Shown: positions 14,241 to 23,303 of the stretch, in pieces | Layout: the number at the start of each line of letters is the position of its first letter | How positions within the stretch are numbered: the stretch's first letter is position 1 | From: Oceanobacillus salinisoli | GTDB lineage: Bacteria; Bacillota; Bacilli; Bacillales; Amphibacillaceae | DNA: 64,000 nucleotides | NCBI RefSeq assembly: GCF_009733865.1 | Contig: NZ_WOFB01000017.1 | Span: forward strand, 62,001-126,000 | Direction of reading: 5' to 3' | Program-made: the position numbers and the translations under genes | Notes under the pieces: model-generated | What the model was told of the DNA's origin: nothing | What the model saw: the letters and a program-made list of their open reading frames with translations, nothing else | Database searches by the model: none

Positions 14241-17200
14241 ATGGCAGAAATAGGGGCGTTACGTACTCGCATATCGCTGGATAGTGCTCAATTCCAGCAA
14301 TCTATGGAAGGTGTAAATCGACAACTAAAAAGCTTAAAACAAGAGCAAAAAGCCGTCACCTCTTCTGGAACGGGCTTTGCTCGTGGTGTAGATGAACTTC
14401 GAGCGAAATCAGACGTATTAAATCGTACGTTAGAATTGCAACAAGCAAAAGTTGCAGAATTAAAACGAAGATATGATGAAAGCCGAAAAGCTACTAACGA
14501 AAACTCCAAAGAAACTCAAGAAGCACAAATAGCTTACAATAAAGCAGTTTCCGAAATGAATAAGACAGAAAATGCTTTAAAAGGCATAACGGAAGAGATT
14601 GAAAGGCAAACCAATCCGTGGCTTGTGTTAAGTCGAAACATGGATGATGCAGGTCGGAAAATGCAGACCGTAGGAAATCAGATGTCAACAGTCGGAAGAG
14701 GTTTAACAACAAGAGTCACTCTCCCTATTGTTGGATTAGGTGCAGCTGCATTATCTGCAGGGATGAACTTTGAAGAAGGAATGAGTCAGGTACAAGCTAT
14801 CTCCGGGGCAACTGGTAGCGACTTGGAAGACTTGGAAGAGCAAGCTAAAGAAATGGGTTCTACCACACGTTTCAGTGCGACTGAGGCAGCAGATGGAATG
14901 TCATATCTAGCGATGGCTGGGTTTGAAGTTAATGAGATCCTGGACACCATGCCAGGTCTATTAGATTTAGCTGCATCATCTAACATGGACCTAGGTCGGG
15001 CTGCAGATATTGCCTCCAATATCATTTCTGGTTTTGGCATGGAAGCAGCGGAAGCGGGAAGGGTAGCTGACGTGTTAGCTGCAGGGGCATCCAGTGCGAA
15101 TACCACAGTAGAACAATTAGGCGGAGCAATGTCTGTAGTTGCGCCTGTGGCCAGTGCACTAGGATTAGAAATCGAAGGCGTTTCTGCTGCTGTAGGATTT
15201 ATGTCAGATGCCGGAATCCAAGGAGAACAATCCGGGCGTATGTTACGTCAAGGTTTCCTCCGTTTAGCAGACCCAACAGGGGAAGCTGCTGACTTAATCG
15301 ACGAATTAGGAATTAAAGTCTTTGATGCAGATGGTAACATGAAGGATTTAGATGCAGTTGTCGGAGAATTAGAAGATGGCTTAGGAGGTATGAGTTCCGA
15401 AGCTCGAACTGCTGCACTATCAACTTTATTTGGTGCTGAATCTGTAGCAGGTTGGACTGCTTTAATTGACCGTGGATCTGATGAATTAGCTAGTTATACA
15501 AAAGAACTCCAGGACTCAGAAGGCGCAGCGAGTGATATGGCAGATACCATGGAAGATAACGCAAAGGGTTCTATAAGAGAGTTCCAATCTGCATTAGAAG
15601 GTGCGGGAATTGCCCTATCCGAACACTTACTTCCAGCTGTAACGGATGCAGTCGAATGGGGAACAGAGTTAGTTCGAAAGTTTGGTGAACTAGACGAGGG
15701 AGCGCAAAAGAACATTGTTACTATGGCCGGATTAGCTGCAGCTGCTGGGCCCGTTATTATGGTCGCCGGAAACCTTACCACATCTATAGGTGGCTTATTG
15801 CGTGTAGGTAGTAGCTTAACTGGAATGCTTGGTAAAGCAGGTGGAGCTGGTCTATTAGGGCGAATCGGACTTATGGGTGCTTCTGGCGGTCCTGTCGGAT
15901 TAGCTGCTGCAGGTGTGGCCGGATTAACATATTGGATATACACAGCCACAAAGGACACGGAAAATCTACATGATGTCAATTATGACTTAATAAATAGCGT
16001 GAATGAAGAAATCACAGCAATGGATGATTTGACCGCGCGTTTTGAAGAGTTACATCGAAAAAACACACTTACTTCAGATGAAATGCTACGATATATGGAC
16101 ATCATGGACGAGTTGAAAGAAGCGAATTCAGTAGAAACGATTGCTGCTCTTACAGAAGAACAAGAACGATTACTTGAAAAGTCAGGACTTACTAATGAGG
16201 AAATGGACGAGTTTCTCGGCTTAAATGACACCATTGTTGAAAACACACCAAACGTCACATCTGCTATATCAGACCAAGGAAATGCATACATCGACAATTT
16301 AAACATATTAAAAGACTTAAACGCTGAAAAACGCGAAGAATTGCTGATGGATGCCCAACGGGAATTGGAAAAAGCGTTGGAAAACGAAAATCAATTATTA
16401 AAGGATCAGAAAAATTTAGAGTCAGATATTAAAGATATAAGAGATCAGATTAATGATACTCAAGATGAACGTCTAGATAAAATGCGCGAACTCGAAATAG
16501 AAGAAATTAAGCAAAAAGAGATCAGCGAGGAAATTGAAGCGTTAAAAAGAGATATGGAAGGTCTAGACGGAGAAGCGCTAACGAAAGCAGAATCTAAACT
16601 TGCTTTATTAGAACTTGAGAAAGCGGAACAAGATTCCATTGTGGAAGCCATTGGGTACGAAAAGGATGAGTTGGATGATGTTTATGATAAGCTACGTGAT
16701 AAATTAACAACAAAACGTGAGGATTTAGAGGAAACAGAAAAGGAAATAGAAAAAACTCAAAAACTAAGAGATGATTATGAACAACTCATCCTAAAGCAAG
16801 CAAATATTACTGCTGAAAAAGGTGAAGGTTTAGCGAAGATTGATGAAGAGTTACGTAAGATTGATGAAGCTAAGGATAAACTTGGTGAACAGCTGAGAAA
16901 TCAAGAAATCAACACTGCTGAATACCAGGAACAGAATCGTGAATTAGATAGGCAACGGGACAAGTTATTAGATGCTCAAAGAGAATTAGAAGAAATTAAT
17001 ACGTTGGCTGGCGAAACGGTTTTTGATAAAGAGGTTAGGCTTAGTACTGAACCTAGCTTAAACCGATTTAATACTGATATAGGGTCTCCTATCTCAAAAT
17101 TAGTGCAATTAAGAGCCGGTTCCTTAGCTGTTAACTCTTACGCCAGCGGTACAGATTACCACCCAGGCGGTCCCGCCCTAGTCGGGGAAGAAGGTCCGGA

Positions 17201-17528
17201 ACTCGCGAAAATGGGCAGCAGATGGTCATTACTTGATTTTGGCGTTGCAAATCTACCGACTGGTACCCAAGTATTCACCAATGACGAAACGAACAAAATA
17301 CTTTCTGCCATGAACCGACTACCAGCTTATGCGGATGGGATTAGTCCGTCTGGTGAGGTGGATAGGATTATTAGTAGTATGAATAATCCGGCACAACTAC
17401 AAGGCGAAGCTGTTATCTATACAACGGTTATTAATCAAATGGATGGAAGGGAAATAAGCAGGCACACGTATGAGCATGTCACCGAATTTCAAGAAAGGGA
17501 TAAGGAAGTGAGGGATAGCTTTGCGTAG
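14241..17528 (+). CDS. Tape measure protein
   Basis: A 1095-residue tail-length ruler. An N-terminal coiled coil (about residues 15-140) leads to the PhageMin_Tail core (NFEEGMSQVQAISGATGSDL, about 176-195, then FSATEAADGMSYLAMAGF and repeated Ala/Gly-rich helices), hydrophobic segments near 495-575 that may help DNA cross the membrane, a long charged coiled coil (about 690-920), and a C-terminal YASGTDYHPGGPALVGEEGPE motif common in these proteins. Start ATG 14241 behind GGGAGGTGG. No lytic transglycosylase or peptidase domain is seen. The length predicts a medium siphovirus tail. Confidence 0.95.
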   Translation: MAEIGALRTRISLDSAQFQQSMEGVNRQLKSLKQEQKAVTSSGTGFARGVDELRAKSDVLNRTLELQQAKVAELKRRYDESRKATNENSKETQEAQIAYNKAVSEMNKTENALKGITEEIERQTNPWLVLSRNMDDAGRKMQTVGNQMSTVGRGLTTRVTLPIVGLGAAALSAGMNFEEGMSQVQAISGATGSDLEDLEEQAKEMGSTTRFSATEAADGMSYLAMAGFEVNEILDTMPGLLDLAASSNMDLGRAADIASNIISGFGMEAAEAGRVADVLAAGASSANTTVEQLGGAMSVVAPVASALGLEIEGVSAAVGFMSDAGIQGEQSGRMLRQGFLRLADPTGEAADLIDELGIKVFDADGNMKDLDAVVGELEDGLGGMSSEARTAALSTLFGAESVAGWTALIDRGSDELASYTKELQDSEGAASDMADTMEDNAKGSIREFQSALEGAGIALSEHLLPAVTDAVEWGTELVRKFGELDEGAQKNIVTMAGLAAAAGPVIMVAGNLTTSIGGLLRVGSSLTGMLGKAGGAGLLGRIGLMGASGGPVGLAAAGVAGLTYWIYTATKDTENLHDVNYDLINSVNEEITAMDDLTARFEELHRKNTLTSDEMLRYMDIMDELKEANSVETIAALTEEQERLLEKSGLTNEEMDEFLGLNDTIVENTPNVTSAISDQGNAYIDNLNILKDLNAEKREELLMDAQRELEKALENENQLLKDQKNLESDIKDIRDQINDTQDERLDKMRELEIEEIKQKEISEEIEALKRDMEGLDGEALTKAESKLALLELEKAEQDSIVEAIGYEKDELDDVYDKLRDKLTTKREDLEETEKEIEKTQKLRDDYEQLILKQANITAEKGEGLAKIDEELRKIDEAKDKLGEQLRNQEINTAEYQEQNRELDRQRDKLLDAQRELEEINTLAGETVFDKEVRLSTEPSLNRFNTDIGSPISKLVQLRAGSLAVNSYASGTDYHPGGPALVGEEGPELAKMGSRWSLLDFGVANLPTGTQVFTNDETNKILSAMNRLPAYADGISPSGEVDRIISSMNNPAQLQGEAVIYTTVINQMDGREISRHTYEHVTEFQERDKEVRDSFA

Positions 17529-17545
17529 AAAGGAGGGGGTTATTA

Positions 17546-17710
17546 ATGGAGCAGAGAATAAAAGAGTTAGAAAAGAAAGTGGACGGAATCCTTGAACTGT
17601 TGGAGAACAAGGAACTGTCCACTTCCGTTGAAATTGATGGTAAAACGGTTGCTCAAACTGTGATAAAAGAAATTGATAAACTACAACGGACTAGATCACT
17701 TTTCAATTAA
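17546..17710 (+). CDS. Small coiled-coil phage protein
   Basis: A 54-residue protein starting at ATG 17546 behind AAAGGAGGGGG. The N-terminal half is a coiled coil (MEQRIKELEKKVDGILELLENK); the rest reads VEIDGKTVAQTVIKEIDKLQ. That second motif is common in small phage proteins placed next to the tape measure gene. Its last 15 bases overlap the end of a convergent minus-strand gene. Confidence 0.7.
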   Translation: MEQRIKELEKKVDGILELLENKELSTSVEIDGKTVAQTVIKEIDKLQRTRSLFN

Positions 17711-17935
17711 GTCTAATTCATTAAGAACATCCAATAATAATGATTCACTATGTTCTTCTGAAATAACAAGGGTTGCACTAAGTAATCTCGGAAGAGTTCT
17801 AGTTGCGAATTCATCTAAAGGAACTGTAAGTTTTTCGTCGTATATATTTTGAAGCAGATTCGAGAATTCGATTTTCGTTTCTTCCTTATTCTTATCAATA
17901 ATTTCTTTAAATTTTTCTTTTGTTATTTTTGTCAT
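17696..17935 (-). CDS. Minus-strand accessory gene in tail module, unknown
   Basis: A 79-residue protein read against the tail genes. Start ATG 17935 behind GGAGGGGGGTGAG. It is a Lys/Glu-rich helical protein (KITKEKFKEIIDKNKEETK, then LPRLLSATLVISEEHSESLLLD). No family recognised. A minus-strand gene between the tape measure region and dit cannot be read from the late operon, so it should be expressed in the lysogen. It carries the same TTGTCGAAT box (17964-17973) as the other accessory genes. Good candidate for a moron. Confidence 0.7.
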   Translation of the reverse strand: MTKITKEKFKEIIDKNKEETKIEFSNLLQNIYDEKLTVPLDEFATRTLPRLLSATLVISEEHSESLLLDVLNELDLIEK

Positions 17936-17963
17936 TATACTCACCCCCCTCCAATTAGCCAAT

Positions 17964-17973
17964 ATTCGACAAG
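17964..17973 (-). promoter_or_regulatory. CTTGTCGAAT box 4 (Spo0A-box-like), minus strand
   Basis: Reads CTTGTCGAAT on the minus strand, 28 bases before the start codon at 17935; contains the Spo0A core TGTCGAA. The flanking -10 is less clear than at the other three copies. It also lies close to the dit ribosome-binding site on the other strand. Confidence 0.5.
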
Positions 17974-18008
17974 AGGGAGGTTTTATCCTTTAAGAAAGGA
18001 GGAAATCT

Positions 18009-19421
18009 ATGAAATCATTAACATTTAACGGAATCAAAAAAGACTGGATTTATCTATTACGTGGTAGAACAAAACCTCCTTTTGCTTCTGTAAGACGTAA
18101 TCTATTAACGGTACCGGGTATGCCGGGAGTACATTTGCAATCGAGTGACGTACAGCCGTTGCCAATCAATCAGCCAGTCGGATTCGTAATAAAGGATGAC
18201 AAACACGCCTTGCAATTAAAAGACGAATTAGCAAGTTGGTTGATTACAGATGAGCCAGTTCCATTGGAGTTTGACGATGAACCAGGTCGAACATATTTTG
18301 CAATCGTACAAAACACCATGGATGATTTTGATAAGTTTGCCGAGTTAAGACAAGGAACCATTCAATTTTTATGTTTAGATCCTTATTCATACGGCCCAGA
18401 ACAAATTACGACCTTCACATCAGACATTGAAACCCTAACCAACGAAGGCACAGCCGATGCAGATCCGATTTTTGAATTAGAGGTACTTACTCCAATCACC
18501 TTTGCCATGATTCAAAATCAAAACAACGAATATATGATGATTGGAAGACCGGTTACCGCAGATGATATCGCATATCAACCACAAACAAGTATTCTAAGTG
18601 ACGCAATGAACAGTTTAGTTGGCTGGACAGATGCAACGTATGTTGATAATGGAACGATATCCGGAACAATGGCAACCGATACAGAAGGTTTTTATGCTTC
18701 TGATTTTGGGACAGGAACAGGGTGGCATGGACCTGCGGTTAAAACGTCATTAACGGAATCATTACAGGATTTTAACGCTCAAATACATGTGGAAAACCTC
18801 AACTTATCCGGTGGTATGGGTATGATTGAGGTTTATTTTTTAGATGCTAACGAGAATACCGTAGCGAAATTAGGGATTGAGGATGCTTGGAAAGATGTCG
18901 CAAATATGCAAGCTAAATTTCAATTGGGTAATCCTGCTGACCGGCATCAACAATATGGACAACCGGCAAAAGCATCGGATTGGTATGATTACCGAGGAAT
19001 TATGCGCATATCAAGGGAAGGGCAAAACTTTAATGCTTATTTTGCGGTCATTAAGGATGGCAAATATAAACACGCAAGATTGTTCCAATTTACTGATTAC
19101 GAGAATAAATACCAAGCACCAATCGCACAAATTCAAGTAGCAATTAGACGTAGAAGCGCAGAACCAACTAGTATGAGGGTGAATCATATCTACGTCAATA
19201 AGATTAACCAAGAACCTAATGGAGTGCCATATATTGCTGATGTTGGGGATATTATCACGTTAGACCATTCTACAAGCGAAGTACTTATAAACGGAGAATA
19301 CTATGAAGATATCGCGCTTGGATCTGACTTTTTTAAATTGAAACAAGGCGAAAACACTCTTAGCGTTCAACCTAGCAATTCATTTAACACTAGTGCTAAG
19401 TACCGCGAACGTTACAAGTAA
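18009..19421 (+). CDS. Distal tail protein (Dit) with C-terminal extension
   Basis: A 470-residue protein. The N-terminal domain (about residues 1-150: MKSLTFNGIKKDWIYLLRGR, RNLLTVPGMPGVHLQ, FLCLDPYSYGPE) is the SPP1 gp19.1-type Dit ring. The C-terminal part, up to about residue 400, is an added beta-sandwich (GTGTGWHGPAVKTSL, RISREGQNFNAYFAVIKDG), which resembles carbohydrate-binding insertions found in long Dits and may bind the cell wall. Start ATG 18009 behind AAGAAAGGAGG. It forms the hub that connects tube to Tal. Confidence 0.88.
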   Translation: MKSLTFNGIKKDWIYLLRGRTKPPFASVRRNLLTVPGMPGVHLQSSDVQPLPINQPVGFVIKDDKHALQLKDELASWLITDEPVPLEFDDEPGRTYFAIVQNTMDDFDKFAELRQGTIQFLCLDPYSYGPEQITTFTSDIETLTNEGTADADPIFELEVLTPITFAMIQNQNNEYMMIGRPVTADDIAYQPQTSILSDAMNSLVGWTDATYVDNGTISGTMATDTEGFYASDFGTGTGWHGPAVKTSLTESLQDFNAQIHVENLNLSGGMGMIEVYFLDANENTVAKLGIEDAWKDVANMQAKFQLGNPADRHQQYGQPAKASDWYDYRGIMRISREGQNFNAYFAVIKDGKYKHARLFQFTDYENKYQAPIAQIQVAIRRRSAEPTSMRVNHIYVNKINQEPNGVPYIADVGDIITLDHSTSEVLINGEYYEDIALGSDFFKLKQGENTLSVQPSNSFNTSAKYRERYK

Positions 19422-19433
19422 GGGGGTGACAGA

Positions 19434-20024
19434 ATGACAATGATTCATATAGCAGATGGCCAAAACGATAAAATGATAGGACATATTAGTTTTGGAAATA
19501 TACTGTCAAACAAACATCGCAGGTCCTTACAGGATAATCTAGAAACATTTAATTTTGAAACTTTAGCCGATAAACGATTTTCACAGCATTTATCCAAGAG
19601 AAACCGAATCATTATACCGGGCGAAGATGGAGAGTTTCGAGAATTTATTATCTTTGAAGCTGGCACAGACAGAATAGAAAAATATGTAGAAGTGTATACA
19701 AATGCTAGTTATCTAGAATTGAAGAAAGCGAAGCTAATAGCTCCACATACTACAGATGCAATTAGTGCAGAAAATCATGCGCAGGCAGCTTTATCTGGTA
19801 CAGAGTGGCAGCCGAGGAATATTACTTTTAAAGGTGTAAGAACACTTATATTTGATGCATATACGAATCCTTTTGCATATCTCAAACGAATCGCAAGCGA
19901 ATTTGAACTAGAACTTGATTTTGTTATTGAACATGATGGGAATGCAATCACTGGTAGATATGTGGACATGGTTGAAAAAGTAGGAATGTGGAGAGGTAGA
20001 ACTGTCGACTTGGGAAAGATTTAA
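19434..20024 (+). CDS. Tail-associated protein (Tal), N-terminal part
   Basis: A 196-residue open frame encoding the N-terminal domain of a prophage tail endopeptidase/Tal protein (MIHIADGQNDKMIGHISFGN; FEAGTDRIEKYVEVYTNASYLELKKAKL; NPFAYLKRIASEFELEL). It stops at TAA 20022-20024, only two codons after the heptamer G-GGA-AAG at 20012-20018. In the -1 frame the protein continues G-K-D-L-I-T-L-R-R, as expected for an intact Tal. So the two frames belong to one gene of about 984 residues, joined by frameshifting or split by a recent one-base deletion. Confidence 0.8.
   Translation: MTMIHIADGQNDKMIGHISFGNILSNKHRRSLQDNLETFNFETLADKRFSQHLSKRNRIIIPGEDGEFREFIIFEAGTDRIEKYVEVYTNASYLELKKAKLIAPHTTDAISAENHAQAALSGTEWQPRNITFKGVRTLIFDAYTNPFAYLKRIASEFELELDFVIEHDGNAITGRYVDMVEKVGMWRGRTVDLGKI
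20012..20018 (+). other. GGGAAAG slip site at the Tal frame junction
   Basis: Reads G-GGA-AAG in the upstream frame, the same heptamer used in lambda gpG/GT. The -1 frame from here encodes the conserved continuation of Tal. Confidence 0.6.
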
Positions 20025-22387
20025 TTACCCTTAGACGTATTGAAAAAACAGGAGATATCGTTACTGCCATACGTGGATTAGGTCCTGAACGTGAAGACGG
20101 GACACGATTAGAAGTATTCGTGGAGGATTTAGATGCTTTAGCAAGGTGGGGGCGTAATGGCCAACATCTAGTAGAAGTGTATGAACCTCAATCAACTGAT
20201 CAAGATATGACAGAAGAAAGATTGCGCTCCTTAACCGAAAACGAATTAGAAAAGCGCATCAATGCCTCTGTTGAATATAAAGGTGGTATTGCAGATTTAG
20301 AGTACGTGCCTGGAATGGGAAATAAAAAGATTCGTTTTGGAGACACAATTCGAATCAAAGATACATCCTATGAACCAGCTCTTTATCTTGAAGCACGTAT
20401 TCATACGGTGGATAGGGATATCGTTAATCTAGCTAATAAGAAAGTTGAGTTAGGAGACTATGAAGAGTTTACCGAGGATGAAGTTCATGCTATTTTTAAT
20501 TCTTTACAGGCTGAAATCGCTAAAAAAATAAGCGAAACACAATTGTTAGAAGTCACCTATAACAAGACAACGATTGACGATAAAGACCAATCAGCATATG
20601 AAAGTAGCACGCTTTATACAGAACAATATGCCGAAAAGAAAAAGGTGATTAGTTCTTTTGCGCCATCAGATGAAACGGTTATATGGGTTGATAACTCGAA
20701 CCCGGATAACGTTGTTTGGAAGGTTTGGGATGGAACAGTTTGGAAAGAAGGTCCAAGTGGTCCGAAAGGCGAGGATGGTTATACACCTGTAAAAGGTGTT
20801 GACTATTTTGACGGTGTAGACGGACAAGATGGTACTTCCAGTTATTTATGGGTTCGATACTCCCAAAACGCTGATGGTAGTAACATGACAACAGACCCGA
20901 CAAATGCGTTATATATCGGTGTTGCAACGACAACTACACCAAGTGCGCCAACTTCTAACACGGAATATAATTGGTCTTTGATTAAAGGTGATCAAGGTGT
21001 AAAAGGTGAAACCGGTTCAGACGGTAGAACAAGCTATCTCCATATTAAATATTCTAATGACGGTGGAACTACATTTACGGCTAACAGTGGTGAGGACGTT
21101 GGAGACTGGATAGGTACTTACGTTGATTTTAATTCCACGGATTCAGCCAATGTTGCTGATTACACCTGGAATAAAGTTAAGGGAGAAAAGGGCGACCAAG
21201 GACCACAAGGGCCACAAGGAATCCAAGGACCACCTGGAGAAGATGGTATTGCATACATGGGCCCTACTGAGCCAGATAACCCTGCAGTAGATAGCACTTG
21301 GTTCCAAACAAATTCATCAGGTCAAGTAATTGCTATTAAAAAATGGAATGGAACCACTTGGGATACTGCAAAAATGACAGTTGATGTTCTTAACGTAATA
21401 AAATTATCAGCGTTAAGTACTGATCTAGGAAGTGTAAAAGCTGGTAGTATTTCTGGTGTAACCATGAATCTGGCAAATGGAAAATTTGTTGTTGATGCTG
21501 CAGGAAATGTTGCTTTCGCAGGTAATTTAGAAGGTGCTACAGGTACGTTTAATGGTTCGGTTGAAGTAGGTAATGTTGACAATCTTATCACACTTAAAGA
21601 TGGCCAATTTCAATCAGTAGATTCGACAGGTCACATTAAGACAGCTATAGATGAATTAGGGATCAACGTCACTGACGATACAACCGCAGGATTAGAAATA
21701 GGTACTCAGGTAACTCCAGGACGTTTGTTTTTCCATAGATTAAATGGGTCTTCCTACTCCGGGATAAATCATACACAAGATGATGGCTTAGTTATTTATA
21801 ATGATAGAGGGGATGTAGACATAAATGTTTTATCCCAAATTAGCGTAATAAGCGCATACGGAAACGGACAGTTTGGTGCAAAAAATAGTACATCTTTTCA
21901 CTTAGATACTGATAGGCCACGTTTTTATTCATACAAGCCTTTAACAGTTGCAGGAAATATTAGATCAGAAGGTGGTTATATAGAATCTAACTCTTTTGAT
22001 CACACTGGATCCGGAACAAATTTATTTTTGAGACCTAAAACAGGATATAGGGTGAATGTCACAGAATTAGGAACGACAACCACCTATGCACCTATCATGG
22101 CAAGCGAGCATCAAACTCCTTCTGCGAGGGAAGATAAAACGGACATAGAAGTATTTGAAGAAGATGTTTTAAGTGCCATTAAAAACATGAACGCTTATAG
22201 GTACAAGAGGATTGGTAAAGAAGATGATCCGTATAAGCAACTAGGATTAATGTTAGATGAAGCGCCTGTTTATTTACACGGAAGCAATGGAGATTCCATT
22301 GAACAGTATGCTTTAAATACGTTTACTGTTAAAGGGTTGAAGCAATTACTGGAAAGAGTGGAAAAATTAGAAGGGATGGTATCATGA
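20018..22387 (+). CDS. Tail-associated protein/tail fibre, C-terminal part (-1 frame)
   Basis: About 789 residues in the -1 frame after 20018. It starts with the rest of the Tal hub (GLGPEREDGTRLEVFVEDLDA, YVPGMGNKKIRFGDTIRI). Two collagen-like Gly-X-Y stretches follow (near 20,750-20,840 and 21,180-21,245). C-terminal to these are beta-helical fibre repeats and a final intramolecular chaperone of the peptidase S74 type (SAREDKTDIEVFEEDVLSAI, YRYK, QLGLMLDEAP) ending in a coiled coil. The chaperone trims itself off after trimer folding. The first start-like codon is GTG 20120 without a good ribosome-binding site, supporting expression through frameshift. Confidence 0.85.
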   Translation, partial: DLITLRRIEKTGDIVTAIRGLGPEREDGTRLEVFVEDLDALARWGRNGQHLVEVYEPQSTDQDMTEERLRSLTENELEKRINASVEYKGGIADLEYVPGMGNKKIRFGDTIRIKDTSYEPALYLEARIHTVDRDIVNLANKKVELGDYEEFTEDEVHAIFNSLQAEIAKKISETQLLEVTYNKTTIDDKDQSAYESSTLYTEQYAEKKKVISSFAPSDETVIWVDNSNPDNVVWKVWDGTVWKEGPSGPKGEDGYTPVKGVDYFDGVDGQDGTSSYLWVRYSQNADGSNMTTDPTNALYIGVATTTTPSAPTSNTEYNWSLIKGDQGVKGETGSDGRTSYLHIKYSNDGGTTFTANSGEDVGDWIGTYVDFNSTDSANVADYTWNKVKGEKGDQGPQGPQGIQGPPGEDGIAYMGPTEPDNPAVDSTWFQTNSSGQVIAIKKWNGTTWDTAKMTVDVLNVIKLSALSTDLGSVKAGSISGVTMNLANGKFVVDAAGNVAFAGNLEGATGTFNGSVEVGNVDNLITLKDGQFQSVDSTGHIKTAIDELGINVTDDTTAGLEIGTQVTPGRLFFHRLNGSSYSGINHTQDDGLVIYNDRGDVDINVLSQISVISAYGNGQFGAKNSTSFHLDTDRPRFYSYKPLTVAGNIRSEGGYIESNSFDHTGSGTNLFLRPKTGYRVNVTELGTTTTYAPIMASEHQTPSAREDKTDIEVFEEDVLSAIKNMNAYRYKRIGKEDDPYKQLGLMLDEAPVYLHGSNGDSIEQYALNTFTVKGLKQLLERVEKLEGMVS

Positions 22388-22554
22388 AACCAGTAAACTA
22401 CGATTTTAACGATGTACAAACAGCATTAGCAAACAAGATTGCCAGCTTAGAGCTACAATTAGCCAATGAGTTAGCGGCGAAACAAGCGATTGTTAAATAT
22501 GCGGAGGAGTTAGAAAAGGAAGTCGAGGAGTTGAAGAAAGAAAGCGCCAAATAA
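22384..22554 (+). CDS. Small coiled-coil phage protein
   Basis: A 56-residue protein with an ATGA overlap with the fibre gene, so probably translationally coupled. It is nearly all coiled coil (ANKIASLELQLANELAAKQ, AEELEKEVEELKKESAK). Small coiled-coil proteins in this place may help fibre trimerisation or assembly; not proven. No other motif. Confidence 0.65.
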   Translation: MKPVNYDFNDVQTALANKIASLELQLANELAAKQAIVKYAEELEKEVEELKKESAK

Positions 22555-22609
22555 GTGTATTTTTTTATACAATAAATTAGTTATAGGTAAAAAGAAGGGT
22601 ATTATCTCC

Positions 22610-22620
22610 TTTTGTCGAAT
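22610..22620 (+). promoter_or_regulatory. TTTTGTCGAAT box 3 (Spo0A-box-like)
   Basis: Identical 11-mer to boxes 1 and 2, 22 bases before the ATG at 22643. TATTAT at 22600-22605 with TTAGTT at 22577-22582 (17-bp spacer) is a plausible promoter; the box lies four bases after the -10, as in box 1. Confidence 0.55.
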
Positions 22621-22624
22621 GAAT

Positions 22625-22642
22625 TAGGTAGGAGGGGATAAA
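22625..22642 (+). repeat. 18-bp direct repeat, left copy
   Basis: TAGGTAGGAGGGGATAAA, perfect match to 23304-23321. Each copy supplies the ribosome-binding site of the gene after it. Together they flank the accessory gene at 22643-23257. Confidence 0.85.
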
Positions 22643-23257
22643 ATGGATTATTCTGTTCAATTAAATAAATGGCAAAGAATGATATCTGAATTGTTTCCTA
22701 AAGGGATACCAGACAAAGCTGACTGGGGAAAGAAAGAAGACATTATAAGTGTCCTTGACTTCATCGGTAAAAATGATGCATATAACCACATTTTTTTGCC
22801 TGGTAGCGGAGGATTGGATTTAGAAGGAGCTAGGGAAGCTTATGAAGAAGGTTTGATTGACTTACAGCTAGATAATACAGCTTATCTTTTAAAACCTTCG
22901 CAACTACATTTTAGAAAAACACCAAACCTTAACTGGTCATATTTTTATTTAGAGACAAAAGAAATTAGCTATACTGGGGTTTATGGTGATAGGGAACTAA
23001 GTGTACCAGGTGAAGAATTAGTTGAATTTTCACCGGGAAATTATATTGATCGTGGCTACTGGGATGAAGGTGAATATAATGGCGAAACCTTACCCGGAGA
23101 AGCCCGTTTAATAAGTCGCTATACAAAAGGGAACTTTGTTATATTCTCTAAATCATCAATTTATAACAGAACTAGTGGCACCTATGATGGTCGGCACGAT
23201 AAACTCGGTTTTTCCGAATTCGAAAAATATATTAATCAAGCTGTAAATAGCCGATAA
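22643..23257 (+). CDS. Accessory phage protein of unknown function
   Basis: A 204-residue soluble protein; family not recognised. Aromatic-rich with several Gly/Tyr motifs (LPGSGGLDLEGAREAYEEG, YIDRGYWDEGEYNGETLPGE, SGTYDGRHDKLGFSEFEKY). No signal peptide or membrane segment. Start ATG 22643 behind AGGAGGGG. It is a single-gene cassette between fibre and lysis genes, with its own promoter and TTGTCGAAT box, and is flanked by an 18-bp direct repeat. That is the signature of a gene inserted by recombination, so a moron. Possible roles include defence or host modification; none can be shown from sequence. Confidence 0.72.
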   Translation: MDYSVQLNKWQRMISELFPKGIPDKADWGKKEDIISVLDFIGKNDAYNHIFLPGSGGLDLEGAREAYEEGLIDLQLDNTAYLLKPSQLHFRKTPNLNWSYFYLETKEISYTGVYGDRELSVPGEELVEFSPGNYIDRGYWDEGEYNGETLPGEARLISRYTKGNFVIFSKSSIYNRTSGTYDGRHDKLGFSEFEKYINQAVNSR

Positions 23258-23303
23258 ATACCAAATGGGCGTGTTAAGTTTTTCCGTCTTCTACCGATAA
23301 AAA

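Noticed and set aside
20679-20933. Minus-strand frame within the fibre gene
   Set aside because: Product of repetitive collagen-like coding on the other strand; no ribosome-binding site.
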